Source of the DNA: Sequoia sempervirens
Lineage: Eukaryota; Streptophyta; Pinopsida; Cupressales; Cupressaceae
DNA length: 64,000 nt
Assembly: GCA_007258455.2 (NCBI GenBank)
Contig: VDFB02358134.1
Coordinates: 207,870,407 to 207,934,406 of the forward strand
Reading direction: 5' to 3'
In this document: positions 17,350-29,286 of the stretch, piece by piece
Layout: each line of letters begins with the position of its first letter
How positions within the stretch are numbered: the stretch's first letter is position 1
Notes under the pieces: generated by a model
The model's input: only the letters and a program-made list of their open reading frames with translations
What the model was told of the DNA's origin: nothing
Databases searched by the model: none
Translations under genes and position numbers: made by a program

Positions 17350-19739
17350 CGATGCCATCTTCAGCCATGGTGAATTATGGCTTTAAATGTCATTGATAAA
17401 TTTATTTTCAATTTACCACGAAGTGGCTGAAAATAGCACTCAAAATGGTCGATTGGTAAGCCTTTAGATCAGACTTTTTAACTTCTTCAAACTGCCATAT
17501 TTATTGGCAACTAAAGCTGTTTTATGAATTGACTAAGTCGCCCTTTTTAAGTGGCTTGACTCTTTCCAAAGAAAGTTAGTTTTAATGTTGTTTCAAAGAC
17601 TTATTAGAGCATCACTCACGCCATTCTGTAGCGGTTTTTATTTACCAAACTTTGTTGTTTATATGCCTTATAAATAGGCACCTAAATTTTGAAATAGTCT
17701 TTCAAGTATGACATTTAAATGCAAATTTTTAAAAGCCATTATGAGAGCAATTTTCATGCCCCCTTTTATGGCTATTTATATTTATTATTAATTGCTGATT
17801 ATAATGCCTTTGAATACACCGTGAGCATTGAAAAAGTCATTCTTATGTTTGATTTTTAATTGCAGATTTTAAAGACCTTTATGGTGGCTGTTTAATGCCT
17901 CAAAATATGCCTTGGTTTGGAAGACAATTGCCATGGTTTTCTTGTTGTTTTACTGACTTTATCAAATCAGATTTATATGCCACTTTGTGGCTTTATGGTG
18001 CAGCAATTAAAGTGCTAGCAATTGGCACAAGAGGAAGTTGGTTTAAAGCCATTTATATGGTTGTCATGAGTGGGTATTGTTTGTTGAGTTTGAACTTAGA
18101 TTGTGTGGATTGTGGTCGGTTAGGAAGCGCAATGTTCCTAAGTCACCAACCCGAGTTGAATGGGATGTTACCGGTACGAGTTATAAGGAATGTCACCGAG
18201 TTGCATGATGTAAAGGATTCAAGTGTTGGCACTTGCGATCAATGCTGAGTTGCATGTGAAACTAGAAGACTGAGTTGCGTCTGAATCATGGATTCGATGT
18301 GATAGAGTCCAACTCGAAGAGAGTTTTCGTGGAGCGTGGGATGCTAGTTCTCATACTACCGAGTTGGGACGATGAATTCATCCAAGTTCATTAAAGACTT
18401 TGTTGCCAAGTGTTGGCATCGACCCTTCGATGTGTCCATTGTTGTAACAAATACCTTGATTTGGATTATGAATTGTAATAGATACATTTATCTGATTTCT
18501 ATAATAACTCATTGTGTTCTGTTGGGTAGATAGACGCAGGAGTTAGATTGCGATCTGAGTAAGTTGGGAATTGTATTTGCATTATATTTAGTTAACGGGG
18601 CTAAGGGATGGGATTTAATGTGACGGACTCAGTCGAGTTGCTGAGAACTATAGTCGCCCTTGGGAGCTAACTATATTGTAAGCGAGTTGAACCTTGGTCA
18701 TTGTTGGTGCACTTGAGCCAAGAGTTCCTCGCTGGATATGGATGTTGATCTGAGTTGATCTATTGTGCCGAATAATAAAATTTATGATCCATTGTCCGAA
18801 ATCCGAGTTGTATTCTCTTGTGTATTATTTTGCATTGTTGTGTTTATTATTTTGTTGCATAAATATAATTGATTGTTGGCTCTAAGGAAGATAGGCATAC
18901 TCTGTAGAGTGACTCCAAGTTTGAGTCACACAAGCGAGCTCAGGTACTTTGACAGTGTCGCACGTGGTTGCAAGGTTGACCCCATGACAGATGTTATATT
19001 TTCCACTAAAGTGACTTCAAAATAGCTACATATGCACCCCATGCGCCATGATTTAAAGTGGTTTGCAAAGACATTTAGATGCATTTCAATATGTCACTAT
19101 GTGGTTGATATATCTTCCAGGAATAATGTATTTAATAATAATCGAATTAACTTTATTGATATTCAAAGTTAATTGGTTGATTAAAATAAATAGATCATGT
19201 AATATCTTTAGTCAACATATTATCATGATAACACAATAATGACCCATCTCAATAAAAAATAAGGTTATCAAATTGATTACTATTGACAAGCTTCTAACAA
19301 TAAACACAATAATATTTTACTTTTTCAGAATGACCAACACTCAGTTTGACTAGGTTAAACTTAACCTATAGACAAAACTAACGACCAAAGACTTCGTTTC
19401 AAAGGTATCAATTTGCTTGACCTATGTGGTGTGATTAAACTTAGATGACATTACTATCAAGTCCTTAGTCCACAACCTTCTCCCTGATGATACTCCCCCT
19501 CTCCCTTTGGAGGGTGCGAATTCCTTCCTAGATGTTCACATGGAAAAACAAACAAGTAATTAGCCGTAAAATTTACATCCCATTCTTATTGTCACATATT
19601 CATCAATATTTCAATTAAATGCATAAAGTCGTTACATCACATAAAATTCATCATAGCATTCATCTTTCAAAGTTTTATAATCACATAAACCATCAATGCA
19701 TTTAACATTAGGTGAAAAGTAAATTGTAATTCAAAGATG
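17350..19739. other. Unassigned DNA, no supported gene
   Basis: The longest frame (17895-18248, plus) has no recognisable domain and I do not call it a gene. From 18080 to 18960 GC content rises and the word gagttg recurs about ten times, so this may be a solo LTR or other element remnant; I could not define its ends. Confidence 0.35.
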
Positions 19740-20882
19740 GGGTGTAATAGTTGAGGGTTTAGGTTTTGTTGATTTGTTCAAGATTCATGTTTTGTTGATA
19801 TTGGGGATTGGTGTTTTGATGTTGAGGATTTATGTTTTGTTGATATTGAGGATTCATGTTTTGTTGTCGAGGATTTGTGTTTTATTGATGTTAAAGGATG
19901 AGGTTTTTTTTTGAGGATTTGTGCTTCACTAATGTTGAGGGATAAGGTTTTGTTGTTTTGGAGTTTTTGTGTATGAAGGATCATATTGATATTGCATTGT
20001 GTTAGGAACTAGATTTTGAAAGTTTAACCCTTGTTGATATTGACTTTTGTATGAAGGGTTTTTTTCTTGGTAAAAAGCTTTTTTTTTAGCATGATATTGT
20101 TGAGTCGTGTCATGAGAAGTGTTTTGTGAAAGGTTTGGATGTGTATTTTCTTGATGCATGAGTTATTATTGAGGGTGGTTTGTTTGTGTGGTTTGATAGA
20201 TTGGTGGTTGTTGTGATTGAACAGATTGATTAGTTTGTTGTGGTTGAATAAGTGTATTGTTTAGATTAGGAATAGTATACATGGGTGAAGCCATATGTTG
20301 TTGTGGTGGAATGTTAGCATGTAATGGTGGATTTGGTGCAAAGTTTGGTGGTCTAGGGGGAAGGTTTTACATGTTTTACACTTGTTAAGGTTTTGACCTT
20401 GTTGAGGTGTATTTTGTGACTAAGAGGTTTCATACAAGTTCCTTGATACATTTGGTCTCCACGTACTAGTTGAAGAATTATGAGTGACAAGTGGAGTGGT
20501 GAATGGGTTGGTTGTTGTGGAAGGTTTTGTGTCGCTAAGACATTATGATCTGGTTGGTTTTGTTGGGTTGTAATTGGTTGTTCCATTTGAGATGATTGTC
20601 TATACAAGGGGTTGCAAACTTACATCTTGCATGAGAAGGATAATTTATTTGTGTAAGAAAAGATGGAAATTTCAGTTATCTTATGGGTTGAAATACTTGT
20701 TGAACTACCGTGTCTTCATCCTTACAAATAAGTGTTGGATCTATAAGAACCTCAACATTTAAATCAATCAATATCTTAGCACCATGTTTGGAAGCCCTAT
20801 AAAAACAAATGTTTTGATCAGAAGTGAGTAATGCATCAATGACTTTTAGGACTTGATTTTGAGTTATTTCTAAGATCCTTTA
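19740..20882 (-). pseudogene. Gln/Pro/His-rich gag-like tract, distal part
   Basis: On the minus strand several frames encode Gln-, Pro-, His- and Asn-rich peptide (20607-20353, 20159-19929, 19984-19778) broken by frameshifts. Composition resembles the low-complexity region of the gypsy gag at 9-10 kb, with a repeated ttttgttgatattgaggattcatg unit near its end. The coding sense continues across the copia insertion into 26873-27235, so it was one tract before the insertion. Confidence 0.5.
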
Positions 20883-22018
20883 TGTTGGACACTGGGAACA
20901 CTGAGAGGGATGGGTGAATTGGTGTTCAATGATACTAACTTAAAAGCATATCTAAAATCTATCAACACCAAAAGTAGAACTTCACATAGCATTTTAGATG
21001 AAAACATGCAAGACATGTAGACATATTAGTGAGCACCATAACACCAGATATTTTTACATGGAAAACCTGTTAGGGGAAAAACCACGGTGGAGATCAATCC
21101 ACAATGTTTTACTCTATTAAAAGTAAATAAAATAGGGGAATGTACTTGCATTTAGGCACATTTCCTAGAGCTCACTGTTCAAAGAAAAGAGGCTCACTGC
21201 CTTATAGATATAATAAAGTTTACAACAAGATTTGAACTGAGAATACAACATCAACAAATGCTAGGATTCAATTCCACTGAAGCTCAAGATCAAATTTTGT
21301 ATCCCTGATTGGATTGCACTTTTGCTCTACTCTGTACTATTTAACATACAAAAATTGTTCTTCTTACTAACAACTAATCTGCTCTATTTCACTCTCTCCT
21401 TATAACTGTATTATATCAACCACCACGACTTGCATTTTTCAAACACACACACATCCATACGTATCACACATATTCAAATTGATTTATAGATCTCCTTTAT
21501 ATACTCGCTAATGAGAAATTCAAAAGTATGTTGACCTCACAATATTATATAATATTTTTCTTTTATGTCAGCTCACATCACCTAATTGGAAAATAAGCGT
21601 ACCTACACAAGTCGGCTAGACTTTAGTAGGGACCCAAAACATTAGTAATAGAAAAACACATATTCCACATAGATCCACAATACATCATACAAAGCATGTT
21701 AGCCACAATGGAAAATAAGCCATGAATCATGCTACCGAATCTCTTAACTCCAAGTACGACTTAGGTTTATACCACAAAACTCATCAGAGGAAAGTATAAA
21801 TGCTAAGAAATATTTCCTAGAGGTCCACAACACGAAATAATGATCAGGTACAGTGAGTGATATCATGCACAGTTTCACTTGCACAACCGGATGTCATGTT
21901 CTTCAAACTTAATGTCAGTAGAAGTAATGCTAATATTATAGATCATACAACTGACTCTAGTTTCCATCAATTACAACACAAGTAGCCAAAAACGATCTCT
22001 CAAGTACAAATTCCAACA
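20883..22018 (-). repeat. 3' LTR of copia element 1
   Basis: Begins tgttggacactggg and ends ttccaaca on the plus strand, i.e. TG...CA in both senses. Matches 25711-26872 end to end with about one difference in ten by eye. TATA box at 21496-21503 on the minus strand. Confidence 0.93.
21496..21503 (-). promoter_or_regulatory. TATA box in LTR of copia 1
   Basis: Minus strand TATATAAAGGAG. The equivalent site in the other LTR (26355-26362) reads TATATAAC. The position, mid-LTR, fits a U3/R promoter. Confidence 0.6.
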
Positions 22019-22034
22019 ATCTCCCCCTTTGGCA
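22019..22034 (-). promoter_or_regulatory. Polypurine tract of copia 1, with an upstream copy
   Basis: Minus strand AAAGGGGGAGAT directly abuts the LTR. A second copy, TTGATGTCAAAGGGGGAGAG, lies at about 22130-22150. Multiple extended polypurine tracts are, from memory, a feature of Sireviruses. Confidence 0.8.
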
Positions 22035-22315
22035 TTGATGGAAACACTTAGTGAAAATGACTAAGTGTCAAAGCCCAAAAACAAAATTATTGCTCCTCTT
22101 ATGCATATCTGGGAAATTTTCACTCATTCTCTCCCCCTTTGACATCAATGACAAAGCTTTACTATATCCTCTCTAGACTTCCCTTCCATGGAATTTACTC
22201 ATATTCCATTCTCTCCCTAACTGATGATGCAAAAAATTCATCAAATTTTGAAAATTGTAACAAGAGTTCAAAAAAATATTTTATACCTAGCTTTCATTTT
22301 TGGAAGGAATTTCTT

Positions 22316-22822
22316 CTAGGAATCCACTACAATTCCAATTGTAATAATCAAGTTGTTATTTTCTAAGGTTTTGTTAATGATCTGAACAAGTGACTCAGGA
22401 ATGATGATTGCAGCTTTCGGATTTTCTCCTGACTTGAGCACCTCAACTATCTGCTCTAGTCTCCCTTCAATTAGGTCTTTTACTTTCCAGAAGGTATCAA
22501 TAAGAGTATTTCTAGCATAGTGGACCGTTGTATGCTCATCTTGCAGAGCATGAACCTTCTTCTTCACATCTCCATCCATATTGATTGACATACAATAACC
22601 TTGACCAATTTTGACAATCTCATCCTTAATTTTCTGCAACTTGTCTTTGTACTTGCCTACCACATGAGGCCACTTTAGACAATAATTGAGTACCTTATTG
22701 CCTGAATCAATACAATGTCTCAAAAAATTCATTTTCTTCTTCAATTTGGAAAGAGATAGCCTAAATTGCATCTTTAAATGAGAAATTATCTCCTTTTTTA
22801 TGTCCAGAGGTACAGATTCCAT
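22316..22822 (-). CDS. Unknown ORF in copia 1 (168 codons)
   Basis: Starts at 22822 (MESVPLDIKK) and ends 22316. Charged, Lys/Glu-rich, mostly helical in appearance, with a possible coiled coil (about residues 15-90); one Cys/His-poor body and an Ile-rich C-terminus (LIITIGIVV). It sits just downstream of the 318-codon ORF, in another frame, and may be its broken C-terminal half. No family recognised; no pol motif. Confidence 0.5.
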   Translation of the reverse strand: MESVPLDIKKEIISHLKMQFRLSLSKLKKKMNFLRHCIDSGNKVLNYCLKWPHVVGKYKDKLQKIKDEIVKIGQGYCMSINMDGDVKKKVHALQDEHTTVHYARNTLIDTFWKVKDLIEGRLEQIVEVLKSGENPKAAIIIPESLVQIINKTLENNNLIITIGIVVDS

Positions 22823-23086
22823 AGCTTCCTTGACACAGTCAAATAGTTCTTTTCAGAGAACATCTTGTAGACTTTCCAACTTGGTATTATTATCAACAAA
22901 ATATCTTCCTAGAGTGTCCTTAGTGACATCCTGCTCTAGGATGGTCCATTCAACCATATATCTGATATCTTTTGCATACCACCCTCATCCTGAATTATTT
23001 GCACTACCTTTGACTTGAACAAAGCACCTTCTTCATCACATCTTTTGCAATTCCCACAATCAGTTCAACTGGTTTTGGTTGATTTT

Positions 23087-24043
23087 CTAAAGTAGATCTT
23101 TAGAAACTTCATCTTCCACATCCACAACTAATTGAACTTTTCCCTTTTCTTCAAACTTTGCTAACTTGGGTACCAGTGGAGTGACATCACCTTTATCACT
23201 TCCTCTCTTCTTCTTTTTCTTAGCCTTGTCGGAGGATGAACCACTTTCTATTATCTTTACTGGGATAGGGATAACACCTTCCCAAGACCTTTCTAACATC
23301 TTTATAAAAAAGGTTTCATACACTTGTTCACAAATTTCAAAAGAATTATAATGATTGAAGATTTGTTTACAAACTGGCATATTTTCTCTCCATACTACAT
23401 TATTTTTCGCAGGAAAATAGTTTAGAAAATACATCATAATACATATTACTAGAGTGCCAAACCTAAAAGGGTAGTCAATATCCTTCATTAATTGAACATT
23501 TTCCATCAGTTGATCCTTTACCAAACTACATAGATCAAAATCTTCATTTTCAATTATCATTTTATGAGCGATATATGCAGCACTTGCCAATGTTGATTCT
23601 TCACGATTTCTAAAGAAGATCTTGTATGTGATTCCATGTGCCACATACCTTGTCAAAGGATCATTAATCGTCAAAATTAACAGAGCCCTCTGATCTCCCC
23701 TTATTTTGGTTAGGGCTTCGACCTCAACATTGTGAATTGACTTTTTCTTCAGTAAATCACCAACATTGCATAAGCTCATTAATTTACTAATCACATCCTT
23801 AGTAATTTGATAAGGTTTGTCGAGAGTGAGGATATCACTGCCAAATTTGTTCAAAACAAACTGAATTACTTTAGAATTGACGAAATGAGGATATTTGTTC
23901 CATATATCCAAACTTTTATACTTAGATCCTTCAAGCCTCCTAAAATCGGCGAGCGACAACAAATTCCTTTCATCCTTAATCTTTTGACTACTATACTCAT
24001 CCAGAGTTAAGGTTCCTTTTATTTTCTTCATTATTTTCTTCAA
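23087..24043 (-). CDS. Unknown ORF in copia 1 (318 codons)
   Basis: ATG at 24043, uninterrupted to 23087. Residues 1-100 are charged; 120-215 contain NDPLTRYVAHGITYK, a helical IAHKMI...DLCSLVKDQL stretch and YPFRFGTLVICIMMYFLNYFP; 270-300 are Ser/Lys-rich with KAKKKKKRGSDKG, a possible nuclear localisation signal. It is the longest intact frame in the element and occupies the place where pol would be. The pattern (a helical segment followed by a Pro/Phe-Gly-x-Leu motif) recalls proteins annotated as plant transposon protein or plant mobile domain, but I cannot assign it. Alternatives: an env-position ORF, or a captured host exon. Confidence 0.6.
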   Translation of the reverse strand: MKKIMKKIKGTLTLDEYSSQKIKDERNLLSLADFRRLEGSKYKSLDIWNKYPHFVNSKVIQFVLNKFGSDILTLDKPYQITKDVISKLMSLCNVGDLLKKKSIHNVEVEALTKIRGDQRALLILTINDPLTRYVAHGITYKIFFRNREESTLASAAYIAHKMIIENEDFDLCSLVKDQLMENVQLMKDIDYPFRFGTLVICIMMYFLNYFPAKNNVVWRENMPVCKQIFNHYNSFEICEQVYETFFIKMLERSWEGVIPIPVKIIESGSSSDKAKKKKKRGSDKGDVTPLVPKLAKFEEKGKVQLVVDVEDEVSKDLL

Positions 24044-24456
24044 ACAGAGTTCTACCGATTATGCAAGTAGGTATGAAATTAATGATCAGCAGAGATACCT
24101 AGAAATTCGCTTCAAGGATCACCTTTTACACCTTCAAAATTTCGCAGAAAATGCTCTTGAACTGTTCTTCTTCAATGCACGGTGAAAAATTAGGGTTCCA
24201 AGTGACCCTTTTATAACTTACTTTTTTTGCATTTAATATGTTGCCCTAGAAGTTTTGGTCACTCAGCGAATTCAGACAACAAGCAAAAAATTTGACTTTG
24301 GACCTATACCATTCAACCCAATTCAACATATGATCAATAAAATTTTCATTCATGAATTAACACAATGACTAACAACATCCATCAATTCAGAGCCAATTAT
24401 ATACAGGGGGACAAGAGATCTTCATGAAAAACTCTCCCTAGACCATTGGCCTAATA

Positions 24457-25680
24457 TTAATTTTTAGAAGAGCTACCAAAGGGAACTGCCGGTACAGTCT
24501 TGTTTCCTTCATCAGATTCAATTTTCTTCATCCATGTTCTCTTCATATGATCTCTTATCTCTTCCACATTTTCCTTTTCTTTTCCTTTATTGTCTTTCTG
24601 TGAATTTCTTCCTTGATAAACCAGACCTCTTTTGTTCAAGTTTATGTTCTAACAAAATTTTGCAAGGAGTCCAAGATTGTTATAATTGAAACATACCTGA
24701 CTATTTTTTTGTACCAGCTATTCCACTAAATTCCTCCTGACCTGCATTGATTAGCAACATGTCCAAATCTTCCACAAGTATATAATTTAATGTTACTTGT
24801 ATTAACAAGCATGCTTCTGCATTCTAATGCCTTATGACCAAATGTTTTGCATTTAAAACATTGACCAGAGAATGATGGAGTACTAGGATTTATCCTACTT
24901 CTACACTAAGAAGCCATATGTCCAAATTTATTACAAGCAAAGCAATATCCATTAAATCTTCGAGCATTGGGTTGCCTTACCGGATGTCTTCTGCCTTTGT
25001 TCTTCTTTGTAGAGTTCTTTTGTTTGGATCCAAAGCTTTCACCCTTCTCATAGCCAAGACCTCGCTTGTCATTTGTATTCTTCTAACTGTTGGTTATCTC
25101 ATCAAGCTTAGTTGAACTTATCCTGAATTTCTTCTTGAATTCATTCGCAATAGCAAGCTCATTTCCAAGAGTAACTATATGTCTTTCAATCTCATGTTCA
25201 TAGTTTCTGGCCTATTGCAGTTCAACCTCCAACTGAATGGTTCTACAGTTAATTTTGTTGCATTCTTCAGATATTTCTTTCAGAGACTAGGAAAGACTCT
25301 CCTTATTCTTCTTTCTTTGTTCGATCTCTATGATAAACTTCATTGTCATAGATTCCATCTCAACTTTTAGGGCTGCATTGTCCTTGGCTAGCTTTTCACA
25401 TTCTTCTGTTATTTCTTTTAGGGTTTGATTCCAATGGGCATCATCCAGACCTTTATTTTCCTTTTTCTTCAACTAATCACACAACTCTTTCCTCTTTTCC
25501 CTTTACCCATTTATCTTATCCTTCGGTGATTGAATGAATTTTTCAGCATTTGCAAGATTTTCTTTCCATTCCATGACCTCTGCTTTAGATTGATCAAGAT
25601 CATCAAGTGCCACCATAAGCTACTTTTTAATACCACCATTGTCCATTGAGATTCAAGATTCACCTCAAGCTGTTAAACTT
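24457..25680 (-). pseudogene. Gag remnant of copia 1: coiled coil and zinc knuckles
   Basis: Right to left: a Lys/Glu-rich coiled-coil segment (25472-25287, EECEKLAKDNAAL...), then three C2HC knuckles: CFACNKFGHMAS with a stop before the last Cys (about 24908-24950), an intact CFKCKTFGHKALEC (about 24815-24860), and one with the first Cys lost, YTCGRFGHVANQC (about 24740-24785). The C-terminal frame 24639-24457 is Lys/Glu-rich. Several stops and frameshifts break it; the N-terminal gag core next to the PBS is missing. Confidence 0.65.
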
Positions 25681-25696
25681 TTGAAGAGGAACCAGA

Positions 25697-25708
25697 GCTC
25701 TGATACCA
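25697..25708 (-). promoter_or_regulatory. Primer-binding site of copia 1
   Basis: Minus strand TGGTATCAGAGC, two bases from the LTR end (CCAACA-AT-TGG). Complementary to the 3' end of initiator tRNA-Met. Confidence 0.95.
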
Positions 25709-25710
25709 AT

Positions 25711-26872
25711 TGTTGGACACTGGGAACACTGAGAGGAGGGGTGAATCATTGTTCATTGATACTAACTTAAAAACATATCTAAAAACTATGAACACCAAAA
25801 GTAGAACTTCACATAGTATTTCAGATAAAAACATGCAAGACATGCAAACATATTAGTGAACAAAATAACACCAAATATTTTTACGTGGAAACCTTGTTAG
25901 GGGAAAAACCATGGTGGAGATCAATCCACAATGTTTACTTTGTTAAAAGTAAATAAAAGAGGGGAATGCACTTCCATTTAGGCACACTTTCTAGATCTCA
26001 CTGCTCAAAGAAAAGAGGCTCACTCCCTTATAGATATAATAAAGTTTACAACAAGATTTGAACTGAGAATACAACATCAAAAAATGCTAGGATTTAGTAC
26101 CAGTGAAGCTCAAGATCAAATTCTAGATCCCTAATTAGATCACACTTCTACTCTTCTCTGCTCTGCTTTGTACTGCTTAACATACAAAAATTGTTTTGCT
26201 TACTAACAACTGATCTACTCTATTTCACTCTCTCCTTATAACTGTATTTTATCAACCACCATGACTTTCATTTTTCGCACACACACACACATCCATATGT
26301 ATCACACATATCCATGCATATCACACATATATTCAAAATGATTTACGAATCTCCGTTATATACCCGCTAACAAGAAATTCAAAAGTATGTCAGCCTCACA
26401 ATAGGATATAATATTTTTCTTTTATGTCGGCTCACATCACCTGATTGGAAGATTACCTACACAAGTCAACTAGACTTTACTAGGGACCCAAAATATGAGT
26501 AGTAGCAAAACACATATTCCACATAGATCCACAATACATCATATGAAGCATGTCCGCCATAATGGAAAATAAGCCATGAATCATGCTACCGAATCTCTTA
26601 ACTCCAACTAAAACTTAGGTTTATACCAAAAAAATCAGAGGAGGATAGTATAAATGTTAAGAAAGATTTCCTAGAGGTCCACACCATGAAATAATGATCC
26701 TTTACAGTGAGTGATATCATGTGCAGTTTCACTTGCACAACCAGATGTCCTATTCTTCAAACTTACTGCTAGTAGAAGTAATGCTAATACTGTGGATCAT
26801 ATTGTTGACTCTAGTTTCCATCAATGACAACACAAGTAGCCAAAAACGATCTCTCAAGGGCAAATGCCAACA
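25711..26872 (-). repeat. 5' LTR of copia element 1
   Basis: 1162 bp, tgttggacac...tgccaaca. Pairs with 20883-22018. It holds an extra cacatatccatgcat duplication at about 26305-26325 absent from the other LTR. Confidence 0.93.
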
Positions 26873-27240
26873 CTTTCTTCGGTAATTTTTTCATTGAAAT
26901 TTGATTCTACATATCCATCTTATCCTCGAGTGGGTTGATTTCCTTGTTGAGAGGTGAGGTTTTGGTGTTGAATATTGACATTTGGTTGGTATGGAAGATT
27001 AGTATTGTGTTTTGGAGGATTCAAATTTGGTTGTGGAGGAGAAGTAGCATTGTGTTATTGTGAATTCATGTCTGTTTGTTTAGGGATGGAATACCTAGGA
27101 GGAGCAATGCTAGAGGGAAATCGCCATGTCATTAGTTGTATTTCAAATGCTTGTGGTTTTTGGAACATTAGAACCATTAGGGTTGGATGTCATTTTCTTC
27201 TTGTGTTGTGATATTGTGGTTACCATAAAAGTCACAATAG
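26873..27240 (-). pseudogene. Gag-like tract, N-terminal part, split by copia 1
   Basis: Minus strand from an ATG near 27225 (MVTTISQHKKKM...) gives a short basic start, then, after frameshifts, Asn/Pro/Gln-rich peptide to 26873. Joined over the copia insertion it continues in character into 20882-19740. Probably a decayed gypsy gag N-terminus. Confidence 0.4.
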
Positions 27241-28246
27241 AACCTAAAGGATGAAAATATTGAAGTGAAGGTGTATGATGTTTTTTGGATTTGGATTTCA
27301 AAACAAATTTCAAAGGATGTGTTGATAAGTATTTTGGACAAAAGGATGATGTTATGTTGATTTGGATTGGATGTTTAACCTTTGGAAAAAAGGACTACAA
27401 AGTTTATTTGTATTTTTGATGTTTAAAGATGATGGGATTTGATGTTCATTCCTTTATACAAAAGGATGATGACAAGGTTGATTGATTGTGCTAGAGATCT
27501 CAAGATGTTGATGAAAGATTAGGTTGATTCCTTTACTTGAAATAGACTTATGAGTATGAGAAAAGGGAGATGATAGTTATTTTCAAACCTAGAAGGGAGA
27601 TAGTTCCTACTAAGTTAATGTAAGTTCACAAGATGAGGATAGATGAGATCACAAGATAATAGCAAGATGATAGGTTGATTTGATATTTTGAGTTGAGGAT
27701 GGTCTAATAAGATTGATGTTGATTGAGGTTGCTAATTTCAAAGGATGTTTGATTAGGTTGATTTTTTGTCCAAAAGGCTATGATGATGTTTCCTAGGAAA
27801 ACCAAGTTGAAAGGATAGTTTTGATGCATGAGAATGAAAAAGGACTATTAGTACTATTTTGACAAATATTTCTATTTCTAGGATGATAGGTGTAGTGTCA
27901 AAAAATGTTGTCAGATAATATTTTCACACTTGTTTGGACCCTCCTTGTAAAATTGAGCCTAATGATTCCTTGACTTAGTGTTGTAATATGTTTAACACAA
28001 TCACATTAGGTCTTGGGCCCTTGTGAACTAATGAATTTAAATAGTACCTTGCTAAAGCGTTGTGAAGTGTTGTAACACTCTTTCACACTTTTCTAAGATT
28101 TTTTCTATTAACTAAACCTAATAAACCTCTTTTTAACAAAAATGTATAAGTTAATCCTACCTTATTTGAAGTGTTTTAAGGTGTTGTAACACACTTCCAC
28201 ACTTTTCTAGGGCTTTCATTAATAATTGGCCCCCTTTATGGGTAAA
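27241..28246. other. No gene; short local duplication
   Basis: Contains a phrase gtgttgtaacac...ttcacacttttcta repeated at about 28066 and 28170 (104 bp apart), and GATG-rich sequence. May be leader or LTR of the decayed gypsy element to its left; ends not found. Confidence 0.4.
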
Positions 28247-29286
28247 CCCACAAAACTGGTTTACAATTCCAGTGAGGAAGGAAAATTGCAAAAAATGCCT
28301 CCATGGAAAAAAATGGTTTTTGTGGGTTCGAACAAACATTTGGTTTGAGTGAACCCAAGAACTCCCCTTTGAGTGAACCCACTAAATGCTAGGTCCCACC
28401 ATTCTTAGGAAAAAACCGAAAGGAAAGCTTTGTGGAAAGGGGGTTCACTCAAACCTTGGTTCAAGCGAACCTCCAATGGGGGTTTGCTCAAATCCCCCTT
28501 TTCCCCCCTTCTCCCCCTTTGGCAACAAAAATATTTAGAATTTTTTCCTTTGAAACTCGAGTTGAGGATGGAAATGGAGACTTCATAGACCCAACTGGAT
28601 GATGGTAGTCCTTAGAACGAGCTACCCAATGAATAAAATTCTAATATGTTTTGGTTTTATTATAGATTTGTTTTTAGTTTGATTAAACATAGGTTTTTCA
28701 ACAAACATCAAGCTCTATGTTCTACACAAGTGGAAAAATAGCAGATTATAAAAAAAAATTGAAAAATATCAATGCACTAGATATTGATGTCCTTGATCCA
28801 ACAAAAATAAAATTGAATTTCGAGTACATATAAAAAAAGTTATGTTGTATGTGGTCCGCCTATGTCTAAATTGTAATTGGTTTGACTTTGAAACTTGATT
28901 AAGGAAAAAATATTCAATGAAATGCTATGAAACCAATTCCATGCACTAGATATTGTAGTTACAAATCTAAATTCAAAAAAATTAGAATTTTATCCTTCAT
29001 GGAAAAAAAGTGATGTTGTATACGGTGAGCATCACTCCTTAAAAATGGCATTTACTTAAAAAAACCAGTTTTCAAAGGAGATGGAAAAAGAAGTGCAATT
29101 TGATTCCAAATTTTTTGAAAAGAAATATTTTTAGAATCTATATACAAAATTTCACAAATCACTAGTTTGCATCATCTTCAAACTCCTCACGGTTTAGCCG
29201 CTATAGGTGCCCGAAAGTGAAAATTTAGTTAGAAAAAATTAGTTTAGTGTCCAGTTTGGCCAAAAATTGTAAACCAATATTATGGG
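28247..29286 (+). mobile_element. Roughly 1-kb TIR element, copy A
   Basis: Ends are inverted: cccacaaaactggtttacaa at 28247 and its near reverse complement at 29265-29286. Aligns along its whole length with copy B (30908-31939). No coding capacity. No clear target duplication. Its left third carries several GGTTTGAGYGAACCC-like quasi-palindromes. Confidence 0.75.

Larger units (their letters stand above)
20883..26872 (-). mobile_element. Gag-only copia LTR element, about 6.0 kb, nested
   Basis: Two LTRs of about 1.15 kb bound a 3.7-kb interior. PBS (TGGTATCAGAGC, tRNA initiator Met type) and polypurine tract sit exactly beside the LTRs, fixing the orientation as minus. The interior has gag zinc knuckles and two unusual ORFs but no protease, integrase or RT, so mobility must have depended on another element. 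Flanking bases cttta (20878-20882) and ctttc (26873-26877) agree at four of five positions, consistent with an aged 5-bp target duplication. Duplicated extended polypurine tracts and the coiled coil plus knuckles suggest the Sirevirus (SIRE/Maximus) branch; this is inference. Confidence 0.9.

Noticed and set aside
17895..18248. 117-codon plus-strand frame
   Set aside because: No domain, isolated, in a stretch of repeated gagttg words; more likely chance in element-derived DNA.
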